Positions 24,427-31,052 of a stretch of 31,052 bases of DNA are shown piece by piece. This DNA is from Synergistales bacterium (GTDB lineage Bacteria; Synergistota; Synergistia; Synergistales; Aminobacteriaceae). Under the pieces are notes generated by a model. That model was given only the letters and a program-made list of their open reading frames with translations. It was not told the origin of the DNA and ran no database searches. The stretch spans positions 1-31,052 of the forward strand of contig BNVH01000043.1 of NCBI GenBank assembly GCA_025997955.1, read 5' to 3'. A program made the translations under genes and the position numbers. Position 1 is the first letter of the stretch. Each line of letters starts with the position of its first letter.

Positions 24427-25620
24427 GTGGTTAATGTAACATTTTCTTTGCTCATCTGTTTGGGTATTTTCGCTATAGGCGACGTTTTGGCGGTCGCCAC
24501 CAAAGCGCGGCTTTCTTCCGTGTTTGTCGCCCTTATGCTCTTCTTGGTCGGCTTTCTTAGCGGAGTCATTCCACTGGACATCATAGAGAAGGCTCGATTG
24601 ACTGAGCTTTCGAGTTGGGCTTCCGTCTACGTCGTATTTCATATGGGCACAACTATCAATCTTGGTGAGTTGCTCCGTGAATGGAAGACAGTCGTCATGT
24701 CCATATTCGCTATGATTGTCGCTGTAATATCTGTTTTTGCCGTCATTCCGCTTATAGGGAAAGAAGCGGCTATCGTCAGCATCCCCGTCGTCAACGGCGG
24801 AATTATCGCCACTCAGATAATGGTGGAAGCCGCTACGACTAAGGGCATGGCGCTGGCCGCCGCTCTTGGAACTATAGTATACGCCATTCAGAAGTTCGTC
24901 GGCACGCCCCCCGCGTCCTTTTTCGGTCTGAAGGAAGCCGAGTTGATTCTGGCGGACTATCGCAAAAAAAAGGCTGAGGGCTTAATTGCGAGTAGCGCTA
25001 ATGAAAAAAGCAAAGACGAGCATAAGGAAACCAAAAAGACAATTTACAGTACTCTTGGGCTCGACAAATACTACACGCATTTTACCTGCCTCGGCGTAAC
25101 GGCCTTTTTCTGTTGGCTCGCCTATTGGCTGCAAGCCAAGACTACGGTCAACTATTCCATTTGGGCGCTGTTTTTGGGAGCGGTGGCCGGACAAATCCAC
25201 ATCGTGCCCGAAAAAATTCTCGCTAAGGGCGGCGCGGTCGGCCTTTTGAATATGGCTATATTCGCTGGCATCATTCCGTCTCTTGGGAGGATAAACATCG
25301 CCGATCTTTCGACTCTCGCCTTTCAGACTATTGTCGTCTTTGCCGCCGTGGTTATCGGTACGTTTATTTTCATCTATATGCTGCCAACATGGAAGTTCAT
25401 CGGCTCCAGAAACCTGTCAGTCGGCATAGCTATGGCGCAGCTGCTGGGATTCCCCGCTACATATCTTATAGCAAACGAGGTCGCCACGGCGTCCACGGAC
25501 GACCCGGAAGAGCGCGAGGTGGTCCTGAAACGAATAATGCCGGCCTACGTCGTCGCCGGTCTCGCCTCGGTCACTACCCTTTCCATCGTCATCGCCGGTG
25601 TGTTTGCGCAATTACTGTAA
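24427..25620 (+). CDS. Multi-pass membrane transporter, probably glutamate-symporter-like
   Basis: A 397-residue protein with about ten hydrophobic segments in two halves, split by a charged loop (about residues 178-205, rich in Lys/Glu). Each half begins with a Gly-rich segment. The layout is reminiscent of the GltS/ESS type, but I see no exact signature and the family assignment is not secure. The start is GTG 24427 after AGGAGG. It immediately follows the gamma-glutamyltransferase gene, so the likely cargo is a gamma-glutamyl compound, glutamate or a similar amino acid. No catalytic motif is visible. Confidence 0.65.
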   Translation: MVNVTFSLLICLGIFAIGDVLAVATKARLSSVFVALMLFLVGFLSGVIPLDIIEKARLTELSSWASVYVVFHMGTTINLGELLREWKTVVMSIFAMIVAVISVFAVIPLIGKEAAIVSIPVVNGGIIATQIMVEAATTKGMALAAALGTIVYAIQKFVGTPPASFFGLKEAELILADYRKKKAEGLIASSANEKSKDEHKETKKTIYSTLGLDKYYTHFTCLGVTAFFCWLAYWLQAKTTVNYSIWALFLGAVAGQIHIVPEKILAKGGAVGLLNMAIFAGIIPSLGRINIADLSTLAFQTIVVFAAVVIGTFIFIYMLPTWKFIGSRNLSVGIAMAQLLGFPATYLIANEVATASTDDPEEREVVLKRIMPAYVVAGLASVTTLSIVIAGVFAQLL

Positions 25621-25656
25621 GACCTGTAAAATATACGCACCAGAGTAGCTAAAATG

Positions 25657-25684
25657 AATCGGGCGAACTGGGGTTCGCCCGATT
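25657..25684 (+). terminator. Strong hairpin between transporter and chromate-transporter genes
   Basis: AATCGGGCGAAC (25657-25668) pairs perfectly with GTTCGCCCGATT (25673-25684) around a TGGG loop. Only a short T stretch is present at the stem end, so it may be an inefficient terminator or mRNA-stabilising hairpin. It separates two plus-strand units. Confidence 0.55.
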
Positions 25685-25711
25685 TCGTAATAAGGGAAGG
25701 GAGACTTTATA

Positions 25712-26263
25712 TTGCTGAAAAAGTTAGAAAAATTGAAAGATTGGTGGGCTCTTTTTGTTTCTTTCGCGAAAATAGGAGCCGTGGCATATGGCGGCGGGCC
25801 TTCCATGGTGCCTGTTTTGAAAGCGGAGGTGGTGGAACGGCGAGAATGGATTGACACGGACGATTTCATGGACGCTCTTGCTATCGGCAACGCCCTTCCA
25901 GGGCCTATCGTTACGAAGATATCCGCCGCGATAGGTTATCGCAAGGCTGGATGGGGCGGAGCGATGGCGGCCTTAGTGGGGATAATTCTGCCAAGCGCCG
26001 TGGTGTTGCTCATACTTATGGGGTTCGTCTCATTGGTAAAAGATAACTCTATGGTAGCGAGTATGCTGAAAGGATTGCGTCCCGTCGTCGTCGCAATGCT
26101 GGCTTACGCGGCTTGGGATATGGCTCCCAACGCTCTGAAAGGTACGGGTCGCGCGACGATTGTAATCGGCGTAGTTGCCTTGGCTCTGATGATATTTACT
26201 TCTATTCATCCGGCGCTGATTATCGTCGGGGGCGCCCTTGTTGGCATGGGCTTGAAATTATAG
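25712..26263 (+). CDS. Chromate transporter family protein, first half-size subunit
   Basis: A 183-residue, half-length ChrA-family membrane protein. It has the signature KIGAVAYGGGPSMVPVL near residue 22, then the DFMDALAIGNALPGPIVTKISAAIGY region and MLKGLRPVVVAMLAYAAWDMA. About five or six membrane segments follow. The start is TTG 25712, nine bases after AAGGGAG. Short ChrA proteins work as pairs encoded side by side, and the partner follows directly. Known members export chromate or handle sulfate-like anions; in an anaerobe without obvious chromate exposure the natural anion is unknown. Confidence 0.88.
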   Translation: MLKKLEKLKDWWALFVSFAKIGAVAYGGGPSMVPVLKAEVVERREWIDTDDFMDALAIGNALPGPIVTKISAAIGYRKAGWGGAMAALVGIILPSAVVLLILMGFVSLVKDNSMVASMLKGLRPVVVAMLAYAAWDMAPNALKGTGRATIVIGVVALALMIFTSIHPALIIVGGALVGMGLKL

Positions 26264-26284
26264 GGGGTGACGTAAATAAATTCC

Positions 26285-26800
26285 TTGCTTGCGCTTTTTT
26301 GGTCTTTTATGAAAATAGGTTGCGTAGGATACGGCGGAGGGCCCTCTATGGTTCCGCTTATCAAGGAAGAAGTCGTGAATCTCCAGCAGTGGATGAACGT
26401 CACCGACTTCATGGATGTGTTGGCTATCGGCAACGCCCTCCCCGGCCCTATCGCTACGAAAATGTCGGTGGCAATTGGTTATGAGGTGAGCGGAGTTCTT
26501 GGCGCAATCGTCGCCACGCTGGGAATAGTTATGCCGAGCGTCATTGTCCTTGTGTTGCTTTTGAAGTTCGTGGCGCAAATCAAGGACAATCCGAAAGTGA
26601 AAAGCATGTTGAAAGGATTGCGTCCCGTAGTTGTCGCCATGCTGGCCTACGCGGCTTACGATCTCTCTTTCGGCTCCCTGACAAACGTGGCGACGTGGCT
26701 TATCGGGGGTATCACGTTGCTTTTGATGATTTTCACCAAGATTCACCCCGCGCTTTTTGTGGTAGCCGGCGCCGTGGTAGGCGCGTTGTTGGGGCTGTAG
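26285..26800 (+). CDS. Chromate transporter family protein, second half-size subunit
   Basis: A partner of the preceding gene, about 171 residues, sharing FMKIGCVGYGGGPSMVPLI, DFMDVLAIGNALPGPIATKMSVAIGYE and MLKGLRPVVVAMLAYAAYD. The high likeness suggests tandem duplication. The family normally begins MNSLL-LF; here that Met position is ATA at 26276, five bases after AGGGGGTGA. The first ordinary start is TTG 26285, 14 bases from the site, and is used for the coordinates given. The gene follows its partner by 21 bases. The 3' end converges on rlmN with only 19 bases between, containing a small GGGG/CCCC hairpin. Confidence 0.87.
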   Translation: MLALFWSFMKIGCVGYGGGPSMVPLIKEEVVNLQQWMNVTDFMDVLAIGNALPGPIATKMSVAIGYEVSGVLGAIVATLGIVMPSVIVLVLLLKFVAQIKDNPKVKSMLKGLRPVVVAMLAYAAYDLSFGSLTNVATWLIGGITLLLMIFTKIHPALFVVAGAVVGALLGL

Positions 26801-26819
26801 GGGGCGCGGCGTCCCCGAA

Positions 26820-27860
26820 TCAGCGCCCTCTCGCGGCCAATTGTCCACACGCGGCGGCTATGTCAGCGCCTTTTTCTCGTCTTATCTCGAACTCTATTGA
26901 AAGATCGCTAAGCGCCGCGCAGAACGCCTTTATTTTTGCCTCGCTCGAACGGGCGAACGTGGGGGCGCCGGGCGGCGCGGTGAGCGGAGGATTGTATGGG
27001 ATTATATTTACGTATACGCCGAGACCGTCCAGGAGAGCGGCCATCTCGAAAGCCAACTGCGGGTCGTCGTTTACGCCGTCCATCATGACGTACTCTATGG
27101 TTATTCTCTCCCCTGTGCGGTTTTTGTAATATCTCATAGCCTCTACTAAGGAGGCGAGCGGGTATTGCTTATTGACTGGCATGAGGCGGCTTCTCAGGGC
27201 GTCATTTGGCGCGTGGAGAGATACGGATAGGCGCAGCGGGACGTCGAAATCCGCGAGGTAGCGTATACCCGGCGCTATGCCGGACGTCGATATTGTAATA
27301 TGCCTTGCGCCGAGGTTGCGCATTTTTTCGTGGTTGAGTGAGCGGACAACGTTCAGGACGTTTGCTTCGTTAAGAAGAGGTTCGCCCATACCCATGAAAA
27401 CTATGTTGTTGATGTCCTGCCCCAACCGGCGTTCCATCGTCAAAAACTGACCGAGTATCTCGCCTGTGGTGAGGTTTCGGGCATATCCGGCTTGTCCAGT
27501 GGCGCAGAAAGCGCAGGCCAGAGGACAGCCGGCTTGGCTTGAGACGCAGGCCGTCGTGTGTCCTCCGTGGTTCATAAGCACACTTTCAACTCGTTCTCCG
27601 TCCTCCATCTGCCAAAGAAACTTGCGCGTGCCGTCTTTGGATTTTTTCTCGCCGACCTGAATGGGAGTTTTTATAAACGACTCGTTCATCAGCTTATCCC
27701 TCAGAGGTTTTGAGAGATTAGTCATGGAGTTGGCCTCAAATACCTTTTTGGCGTACACCCAACCGCATATCTGGTCAGCTCTAAAGCGCGGTTCTTTCAA
27801 GACATCTGTTACAAACATCTTCCATTCCTCATAAGATAATGACAGCGCGTCCATTTCCAT
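26820..27860 (-). CDS. rlmN: 23S rRNA/tRNA adenine-C2 methyltransferase RlmN
   Basis: A 346-residue radical-SAM enzyme that methylates C2 of A2503 in 23S rRNA and A37 in some tRNAs. The cluster motif is CPLACAFCATG, preceded by HTTACVSSQAG. FMGMGEPLLN and ITISTSGIAPGI follow, then the SLHAPND loop. The C-terminal RREKGADIAAACGQLA contains the Cys that carries the methyl group. The start is ATG 27860, eight bases after GAGG; a TTG two codons upstream is less likely. It stands alone, convergent with the chromate-transporter pair. Confidence 0.95.
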   Translation of the reverse strand: MEMDALSLSYEEWKMFVTDVLKEPRFRADQICGWVYAKKVFEANSMTNLSKPLRDKLMNESFIKTPIQVGEKKSKDGTRKFLWQMEDGERVESVLMNHGGHTTACVSSQAGCPLACAFCATGQAGYARNLTTGEILGQFLTMERRLGQDINNIVFMGMGEPLLNEANVLNVVRSLNHEKMRNLGARHITISTSGIAPGIRYLADFDVPLRLSVSLHAPNDALRSRLMPVNKQYPLASLVEAMRYYKNRTGERITIEYVMMDGVNDDPQLAFEMAALLDGLGVYVNIIPYNPPLTAPPGAPTFARSSEAKIKAFCAALSDLSIEFEIRREKGADIAAACGQLAARGR

Positions 27861-28037
27861 TTTCAAATCCTCATCTTTCGTTTTTTCGAGACTGTACTTT
27901 CAAGCCTATCATTTTCTTGATTAAATTTGTATTATACTGTATTTCAAAATAATATAATTCTGTTATTATAACTGTTGTATCTTAGAAAATATTTTCTTTG
28001 CTTTTGTTTGTATTAAAATCTCTGGGCGGTGATAGTT

Positions 28038-29135
28038 TTGGACAAGCATCGTATTGACGAGCTCGGCATGAGCTACGTGGAAAAATATTCTCTCTATGAA
28101 GAGTACTCCGCGCGTATCCGTAACTTGATTCAGGATCTTGTTGATAGAGAGGACATAGAGCCTTGCGGCGTGGAAGGTTGGGCCAAGACGCCATCGGAGC
28201 TTGTTAAATCGTTGGGCTCTAATTATGAGGGAGACGTTTCGAGCTTTGCGGCTGACGACTTGGTGACCGTGCGGGTGCTTTTACGGTTTCCGGAGGACGT
28301 CCAAGTCGTGGAGGAAGTCATCCGAAACGAGTTTAACATCAATATGGAGCGCTCAACTCCCTCCGAGGGGCTCGAAGACCCATATCGCTTCGGATATCCG
28401 TCCGTGTTTTACGTACTCTCTCTCTCAGATTCTCGTTCCGAGCTCAAAGAATGGAAGAAATACGAAGGGCTTTCTTTTACGTTGGAGCTGCGCACTGTTT
28501 TGCAGGACGCTTGGGCTACCATCTCACCCAGAGTTAATTTGAGCGTGGACGCCGTGTCCGAGAAAAAGCTCAAACGTAAGCTGATTCGCTTAGCGGCGCT
28601 CTTGGAGGAAGCGGACGAGGGCTTTTTTGCGCTTTGGGGAGATGTAAAAAACGCATCTGTCTCAGTGCCACCGCGCGTAGAACCAAGACCCGAGAAAACA
28701 GAAATCCTCGTGCAAGCCGAGAAGATATTCTCAGAGGAGGAGTTCTACAACTATTTATACGAACTAAAAAGCGGCGCTTTCCTGAGCAAATGGAACTCAA
28801 TAGCGATAAAAGCCGGCTTCCCTATTTACGTACCAGCGCCGAGTTATCTCAAGGAGAGTTGCGCGTATCTCTACAAAATCTTGCGCGCCGTCGGGATAGA
28901 CACAACGTCTGAGCTAGAGAAGTTCTTGGCCGATTTGGACGACAACGATAAGGGGTTTTTGCAGCTCAAGGCCGTGCAGGGGGCTTTCGAGAAAGAGAGC
29001 AGCTCTTGGCGCGTCGACGCGTTCTCGGCTATCTTCTTGCTGGTGATGAACCTGAAGTGGGATATTCTCAAGAACAAGGATCTCGTGGCATTAGGCATAA
29101 AAAGCGGCTCAGACCGTATCAGTGGCCTTCTATAA
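28038..29135 (+). CDS. RelA/SpoT-like synthetase-domain protein with altered motifs
   Basis: About 365 residues. The N-terminal half resembles the (p)ppGpp synthetase fold. AKTPSELVKSL stands where R-x-K-S-x-x-S is usual, DLVTVRVLL for D-I-x-G-x-R, FGYPSVFYVLSL for GYxSxH, and LELRTVLQDAWATIS for EIQIRT-x-x-x-x-WA. The Asp, Tyr and Glu positions are kept. The first Arg appears to be Trp and the His of GYxSxH is Phe, so alarmone synthesis is uncertain. The C-terminal ~170 residues are not recognised. The start TTG 28038 follows GGGCGGTGA; GTG 28029 overlaps that site. It could be a toxin-like small alarmone synthetase relative or a sensor. It stands alone, with a strong terminator after it. 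Confidence 0.6.
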   Translation: MDKHRIDELGMSYVEKYSLYEEYSARIRNLIQDLVDREDIEPCGVEGWAKTPSELVKSLGSNYEGDVSSFAADDLVTVRVLLRFPEDVQVVEEVIRNEFNINMERSTPSEGLEDPYRFGYPSVFYVLSLSDSRSELKEWKKYEGLSFTLELRTVLQDAWATISPRVNLSVDAVSEKKLKRKLIRLAALLEEADEGFFALWGDVKNASVSVPPRVEPRPEKTEILVQAEKIFSEEEFYNYLYELKSGAFLSKWNSIAIKAGFPIYVPAPSYLKESCAYLYKILRAVGIDTTSELEKFLADLDDNDKGFLQLKAVQGAFEKESSSWRVDAFSAIFLLVMNLKWDILKNKDLVALGIKSGSDRISGLL

Positions 29136-29136
29136 T

Positions 29137-29182
29137 AAACCCCCTCTCTCATATCACCCGAGAGAGGGGGTTTGCGTTTTTT
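29137..29182. terminator. Bidirectional terminator
   Basis: AAACCCCCTCTCTC (29137-29150) pairs perfectly over 14 bases with GAGAGAGGGGGTTT (29160-29173), with a run of six T on the plus side. It ends the RelA/SpoT-like gene and, read on the minus strand, the hbd gene. Confidence 0.9.
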
Positions 29183-29187
29183 GTAGT

Positions 29188-30036
29188 CTAATACTTGAAA
29201 AATCCTTCCTTGGTCTTGCATCCTAACTTGCCGGCGGCCACCATTTTTTTGAGGAGGGGAGATGGGCGGTATTTCGAGTCGCCAAACTCGCGGTGGAGAA
29301 CCTCCATAATGGCGAGCGTCACGTCAAGCCCTACCAAGTCCGTTAAGTGCAACGGCCCCATAGGATGCCCGCAACCGTTCACTGTAGCTTTATCTATATC
29401 CTCAGCTGAGGCGACGCCCTCTTCGAGAAGCAGAATGGCCTCGTTGAGCATAGGAATCAGGATTCTGTTGACTATGAAGCCCGGCTTGTCGAGGGCCGCC
29501 ACTCCCACTTTGCCCATCTTCTCGCCGATTGCTTTGGCGACTGTCAAAGTAGCGTCCGATGTGAGGTATCCCGTGATTATCTCAAGGAGCTTCATAACGG
29601 GCACGGGGTTGAAGAAGTGCATTCCGATAAAGCGGTCGGGCCTATCGGTGGAGGCCGCAAGCTCTGTGATAGAGATTGACGAGGTGTTGCTGGCCAATAT
29701 CGTCTCAGGCTTGATTACCTTTATAAGCTCCGCGTAAATGGCCTTCTTTGCCGCCGGGTTCTCGTATATAGCCTCTATTACAAGGTCGGCGTCTTTTGCG
29801 TCGCCTAAGGCCACTGAGGTTTTGATACGCTTTACGGTCTCGTCCGCAGCTGCCTTCTCTAACTTGCCCTTAGCCACAAGTTTCTCCAAATTGCCCGCGA
29901 CCCTGTCGTAGCCCTTCTTTACTATGGCCTCCGTTTGGTCGTACATGGTCACCTCAAAGCCCGACTGAGCCGCGACTTGCGCGATACCCGAGCCCATTTG
30001 ACCAACGCCTATGACGTAAATTTTATTTATGTCCAT
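29188..30036 (-). CDS. hbd: 3-hydroxybutyryl-CoA dehydrogenase
   Basis: A 282-residue NAD(P)-dependent enzyme that reduces acetoacetyl-CoA to 3-hydroxybutyryl-CoA in butyrate formation, or the reverse. The nucleotide site is VIGVGQMGSGIAQ at about residues 8-20. The catalytic region reads GMHFFNPVPVMKLLEI, and the family C-terminus contains GHPMGPLHLTDLVGLD. Length is standard. The start is ATG 30036 after AAGGAGGAG. It is the only intact gene of what looks like a crt-thl-hbd operon; the upstream genes are scars at 30062-30301. The thiolase and CoA-transferase at 7489-10040 could supply the missing steps, but no intact crotonase or butyryl-CoA dehydrogenase is in view. Confidence 0.94.
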   Translation of the reverse strand: MDINKIYVIGVGQMGSGIAQVAAQSGFEVTMYDQTEAIVKKGYDRVAGNLEKLVAKGKLEKAAADETVKRIKTSVALGDAKDADLVIEAIYENPAAKKAIYAELIKVIKPETILASNTSSISITELAASTDRPDRFIGMHFFNPVPVMKLLEIITGYLTSDATLTVAKAIGEKMGKVGVAALDKPGFIVNRILIPMLNEAILLLEEGVASAEDIDKATVNGCGHPMGPLHLTDLVGLDVTLAIMEVLHREFGDSKYRPSPLLKKMVAAGKLGCKTKEGFFKY

Positions 30037-30061
30037 TTTAAAAACTCCTCCTTTATACCCG

Positions 30062-30214
30062 TTAAATATACTGGTATACCAGTTGATTGCGGACCGCCTT
30101 GGTTACAAAAGAAGCCAACTCCGCCGCGGTGAAGCTCGACAAGCTTCCTCCAAAATTCCCCGTAAGTGTCCGAGCTCCGCTTACAACAACCGCTTCTTTA
30201 GTGTTAATATCAAT
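30062..30214 (-). pseudogene. Thiolase gene, 5' remnant only
   Basis: After AGAGGAGGGG the frame reads DINTKEAVVVSGARTLTG then NFGGSLSSFTAAELASFV. This is the N-terminus of an acetyl-CoA acetyltransferase (family form VVVSGARTPVGNFGGSL). The expected ATG is ATT at 30212-30214. After about 30 residues the homology fades and a stop follows at 30062, so the catalytic Cys and His regions are gone. A large internal and 3' deletion ending just before hbd explains this. A working thiolase is encoded at 8862-10040. Confidence 0.75.
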
Positions 30215-30247
30215 TTTAACCCCTCCTCTGTCTATCTCGCCTCTTAC

Positions 30248-30301
30248 TTTACCCTTAAAACTTGCCGCTCTCTTTTCCAAAAACGCGTTCACGCTTTACT
30301 T
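30248..30301 (-). pseudogene. Crotonase (enoyl-CoA hydratase) gene, 3' remnant
   Basis: The frame reads K-stop-S-VNAFLEKRAASFKGK. This resembles the C-terminal end of crotonases, where KEGM.AFLEKR..FKG is common. One base change each would turn GAA-GGC (Glu-Gly) into the observed TAA-AGC. The usual stop after FKGK seems lost through one extra G. Only about 18 codons remain and they end near the palindromic repeat. The stretch is short and the call depends on a motif remembered from the family, so confidence is moderate. Confidence 0.5.
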
Positions 30302-30351
30302 ACCATATCCGTATGATACCATTACGAAAAGGGCAATACAATAACTTGACT

Positions 30352-30403
30352 ATAGGGTTGCTTCAGTCAGTAACGGGCGGCCAGTGGCCGCCCGTTACTG
30401 TGG
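30352..30403 (+). repeat. Dispersed palindromic repeat, copy B
   Basis: The same 19 bases as copy A (30352-30370) run into a perfect inverted repeat, CAGTAACGGGCGGCC (30368-30382) and GGCCGCCCGTTACTG (30386-30400), around an AGT loop. No T run is present. It lies between two gene scars and may mark the site of rearrangement. Confidence 0.8.
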
Positions 30404-30412
30404 GGATGTGTT

Positions 30413-30565
30413 CTAATTTCCCCTCTTCCTTACGACTTCAAGCGGCGCGAGCAGAGCCAGGGCGAAAATGCCCATTCCAGCGTTAGCGTCACACCCGCCG
30501 CCTCCGCCCGAACGCGGGTTGACGAGATTGAACGGATCATCACCACGCTTCTCAAGGCTAAATAC
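30413..30565 (-). pseudogene. Synergist-CTERM sorting-tail remnant
   Basis: Fifty codons without a start follow a TGA. They encode DDPFNLVNPRSGGGGGC, then DANAGMG, a hydrophobic segment IFALALLAPLEVV and the basic end RKRGN. This is the Synergist-CTERM layout found at the C-terminus of many exported proteins of Synergistota: Gly-rich with one Cys, then a membrane helix, then basic residues. The rest of the host protein is missing; its place is taken by response-regulator codons, so this is a deletion remnant. It is the best taxonomic marker in the window. Confidence 0.75.
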
Positions 30566-30591
30566 TCATCGTCTACCGCTATGATCTCCAT
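30546..30591 (-). pseudogene. Response-regulator gene, first ~15 codons only
   Basis: After AAAAGGAGAG the ATG at 30591 opens MEIIAVDDEYLALRS, the N-terminal strand and acidic pair (DD) of a receiver domain such as those in LytTR regulators. Homology stops at about residue 15, where the Synergist-CTERM sequence takes over in another frame. The gene has been cut by deletion; the ribosome site survives. Confidence 0.65.
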
Positions 30592-30763
30592 AAATCTTCT
30601 CTCCTTTTTCTGAAAATTTTGACTCTAAAGACTACTATAAAAACAAAGCGTGTCAAAAACGCTTAAAAACGCCATTTTAAGCTAAGTAAAATTACTGAAT
30701 TTTTAACAAAATGAGAATTTTTAACCCAAAATTTGGGAGAGGTTATAATGGAATTGTAATATG
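30592..30763. other. AT-rich gap with no recognisable gene
   Basis: Upstream of the response-regulator scar. The sequence is AT-rich with short A and T runs and probably held the promoter of the lost regulator gene. I see no protein, RNA gene or strong hairpin in it. Confidence 0.3.
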
Positions 30764-30830
30764 TAATACCAATTCGCAATTGATATGTTGAGAGGGGATT
30801 AACTGTCCGTTAGGTTGCGGACTGGTATTA
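30764..30830. repeat. Nested inverted repeat upstream of the Rpn-family gene
   Basis: TAATACCA (30764-30771) pairs with TGGTATTA (30823-30830), enclosing a GTCCG/CGGAC hairpin (30805-30809 and 30818-30822). A further AATTGGTATT at 30897-30906 is the inverse of 30765-30774. It may be a small inverted-repeat element or a regulatory fold. Confidence 0.4.
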
Positions 30831-30842
30831 GTTTGATATAAT
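30815..30842 (+). promoter_or_regulatory. Promoter of the Rpn-family gene
   Basis: TTGCGG (30815-30820), a 16-base spacer and TATAAT (30837-30842), with TG in the extended -10 position. The -35 box falls inside the right half of the nested inverted repeat, so folding or binding there could control it. Confidence 0.55.
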
Positions 30843-30875
30843 ACGGAAAAAAAGAAAGGGCGGGTTATTATTCTT

Positions 30876-30914
30876 ATGAATCTTTGGCGTTGCCGTAATT
30901 GGTATTGGGTATGA
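30876..30914 (+). CDS. 12-codon leader ORF coupled to the Rpn-family gene
   Basis: ATG 30876, after AAGGGCGGG, opens MNLWRCRNWYWV and its TGA overlaps the next ATG in ATGA. The downstream ATG has no good ribosome site, so reinitiation after this mini-ORF is plausible. It may be a chance frame. Confidence 0.3.
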   Translation: MNLWRCRNWYWV

Positions 30915-31052
30915 ACAAGCGTCCACACAAATGGCGAGACACCGCGTGGAAACATGCGATAGTTGACGGCGCAAGGGACGCTATTGGTTATTTTATGCCT
31001 GACTTAGCCTCTGATATGGACACTTCAAAGGAAGTGACCGGCATAACTGGTA
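30911..31052 (+). CDS. Rpn/PD-(D/E)XK nuclease-family transposase-like protein, N-terminal part
   Basis: The frame from ATG 30911 stays open to the window edge (47 codons): MNKRPHKWRDTAWKHAIVDG, then ARDAIGYFMPDLASDMD. This resembles the N-terminus of proteins annotated as Rpn-family recombination-promoting nucleases or PD-(D/E)XK transposase-like proteins, which are often multicopy. Catalytic residues would lie beyond the edge. It has its own promoter and a coupled mini-ORF. The family call rests on recall of the N-terminal pattern and is moderate. Confidence 0.6.
   Translation, partial: MNKRPHKWRDTAWKHAIVDGARDAIGYFMPDLASDMDTSKEVTGITG

Overview
The window most likely comes from a Synergistota (Synergistetes) bacterium of moderate G+C content. 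The best lineage marker is a leftover 3' gene end at 30413-30565 (minus strand). It has the layout of the Synergist-CTERM sorting tail: a Gly-rich stretch with one Cys, a hydrophobic segment and a basic end. The gene content fits an anaerobic fermenter of amino and organic acids: butyryl-CoA:acetate CoA-transferase, thiolase, 3-hydroxybutyryl-CoA dehydrogenase, gamma-glutamyltransferase, a Na+/pantothenate-type symporter and QueH. TTG and GTG starts after good Shine-Dalgarno sites are common. The first ~92 bases are almost pure G/T and look like a bad contig end.

Layout. 448-2000: a convergent type II restriction-modification pair. 2027-5949 (minus): a three-gene operon of an IlvD-family dehydratase, a 3-hydroxyacyl-CoA-dehydrogenase-fold enzyme of the lambda-crystallin/gulonate type, and an UlaG-like lactonase. 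Together they look more like sugar-acid catabolism than valine synthesis. 6024-7452 (minus): a decayed IS200/IS605 element with a tnpA stub and a frameshifted tnpB. 7489-11955 (plus): butyryl-CoA:acetate CoA-transferase, thiolase, YhdT and PanF. 12041-16996 (plus): valS, glmS and a hicBA toxin-antitoxin pair. 17038-19894 (minus): thrS under a threonine T-box with a recognisable promoter, then queH.

19900-22503 (minus): a LysR regulator, a GlpP-type antiterminator and a monoacylglycerol-lipase-like hydrolase. 22554-26800 (plus): two short tandem arrays, a YwrD-type gamma-glutamyltransferase, a multi-pass transporter and a split chromate-transporter pair. 26820-27860 (minus): rlmN. 28038-29135 (plus): a RelA/SpoT-like protein with altered motif residues. 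29188-30036 (minus): hbd. 30062-30591 (minus): a row of gene scars. 30911-31052 (plus): the start of an Rpn/PD-(D/E)XK nuclease-family gene.

The most notable theme is genome erosion. Upstream of the intact hbd lie the 5' end of a thiolase gene, what looks like the 3' end of a crotonase gene, a palindromic dispersed repeat, a Synergist-CTERM tail and the first codons of a response regulator, all on the minus strand. This reads as an ancestral crt-thl-hbd butyrate operon that has collapsed by deletion. The same repeat (19 identical bases followed by a GGGCGGCC...GCCGCCC hairpin) occurs 20 kb away in the intact CoA-transferase/thiolase operon, and one arm forms the C-terminal codons of the lipase-like gene. 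Two apparently intact genes (the LysR regulator and the second chromate-transporter half) and the thiolase scar have ATA or ATT where their families would start with ATG. No tRNA, rRNA or CRISPR array was recognised.
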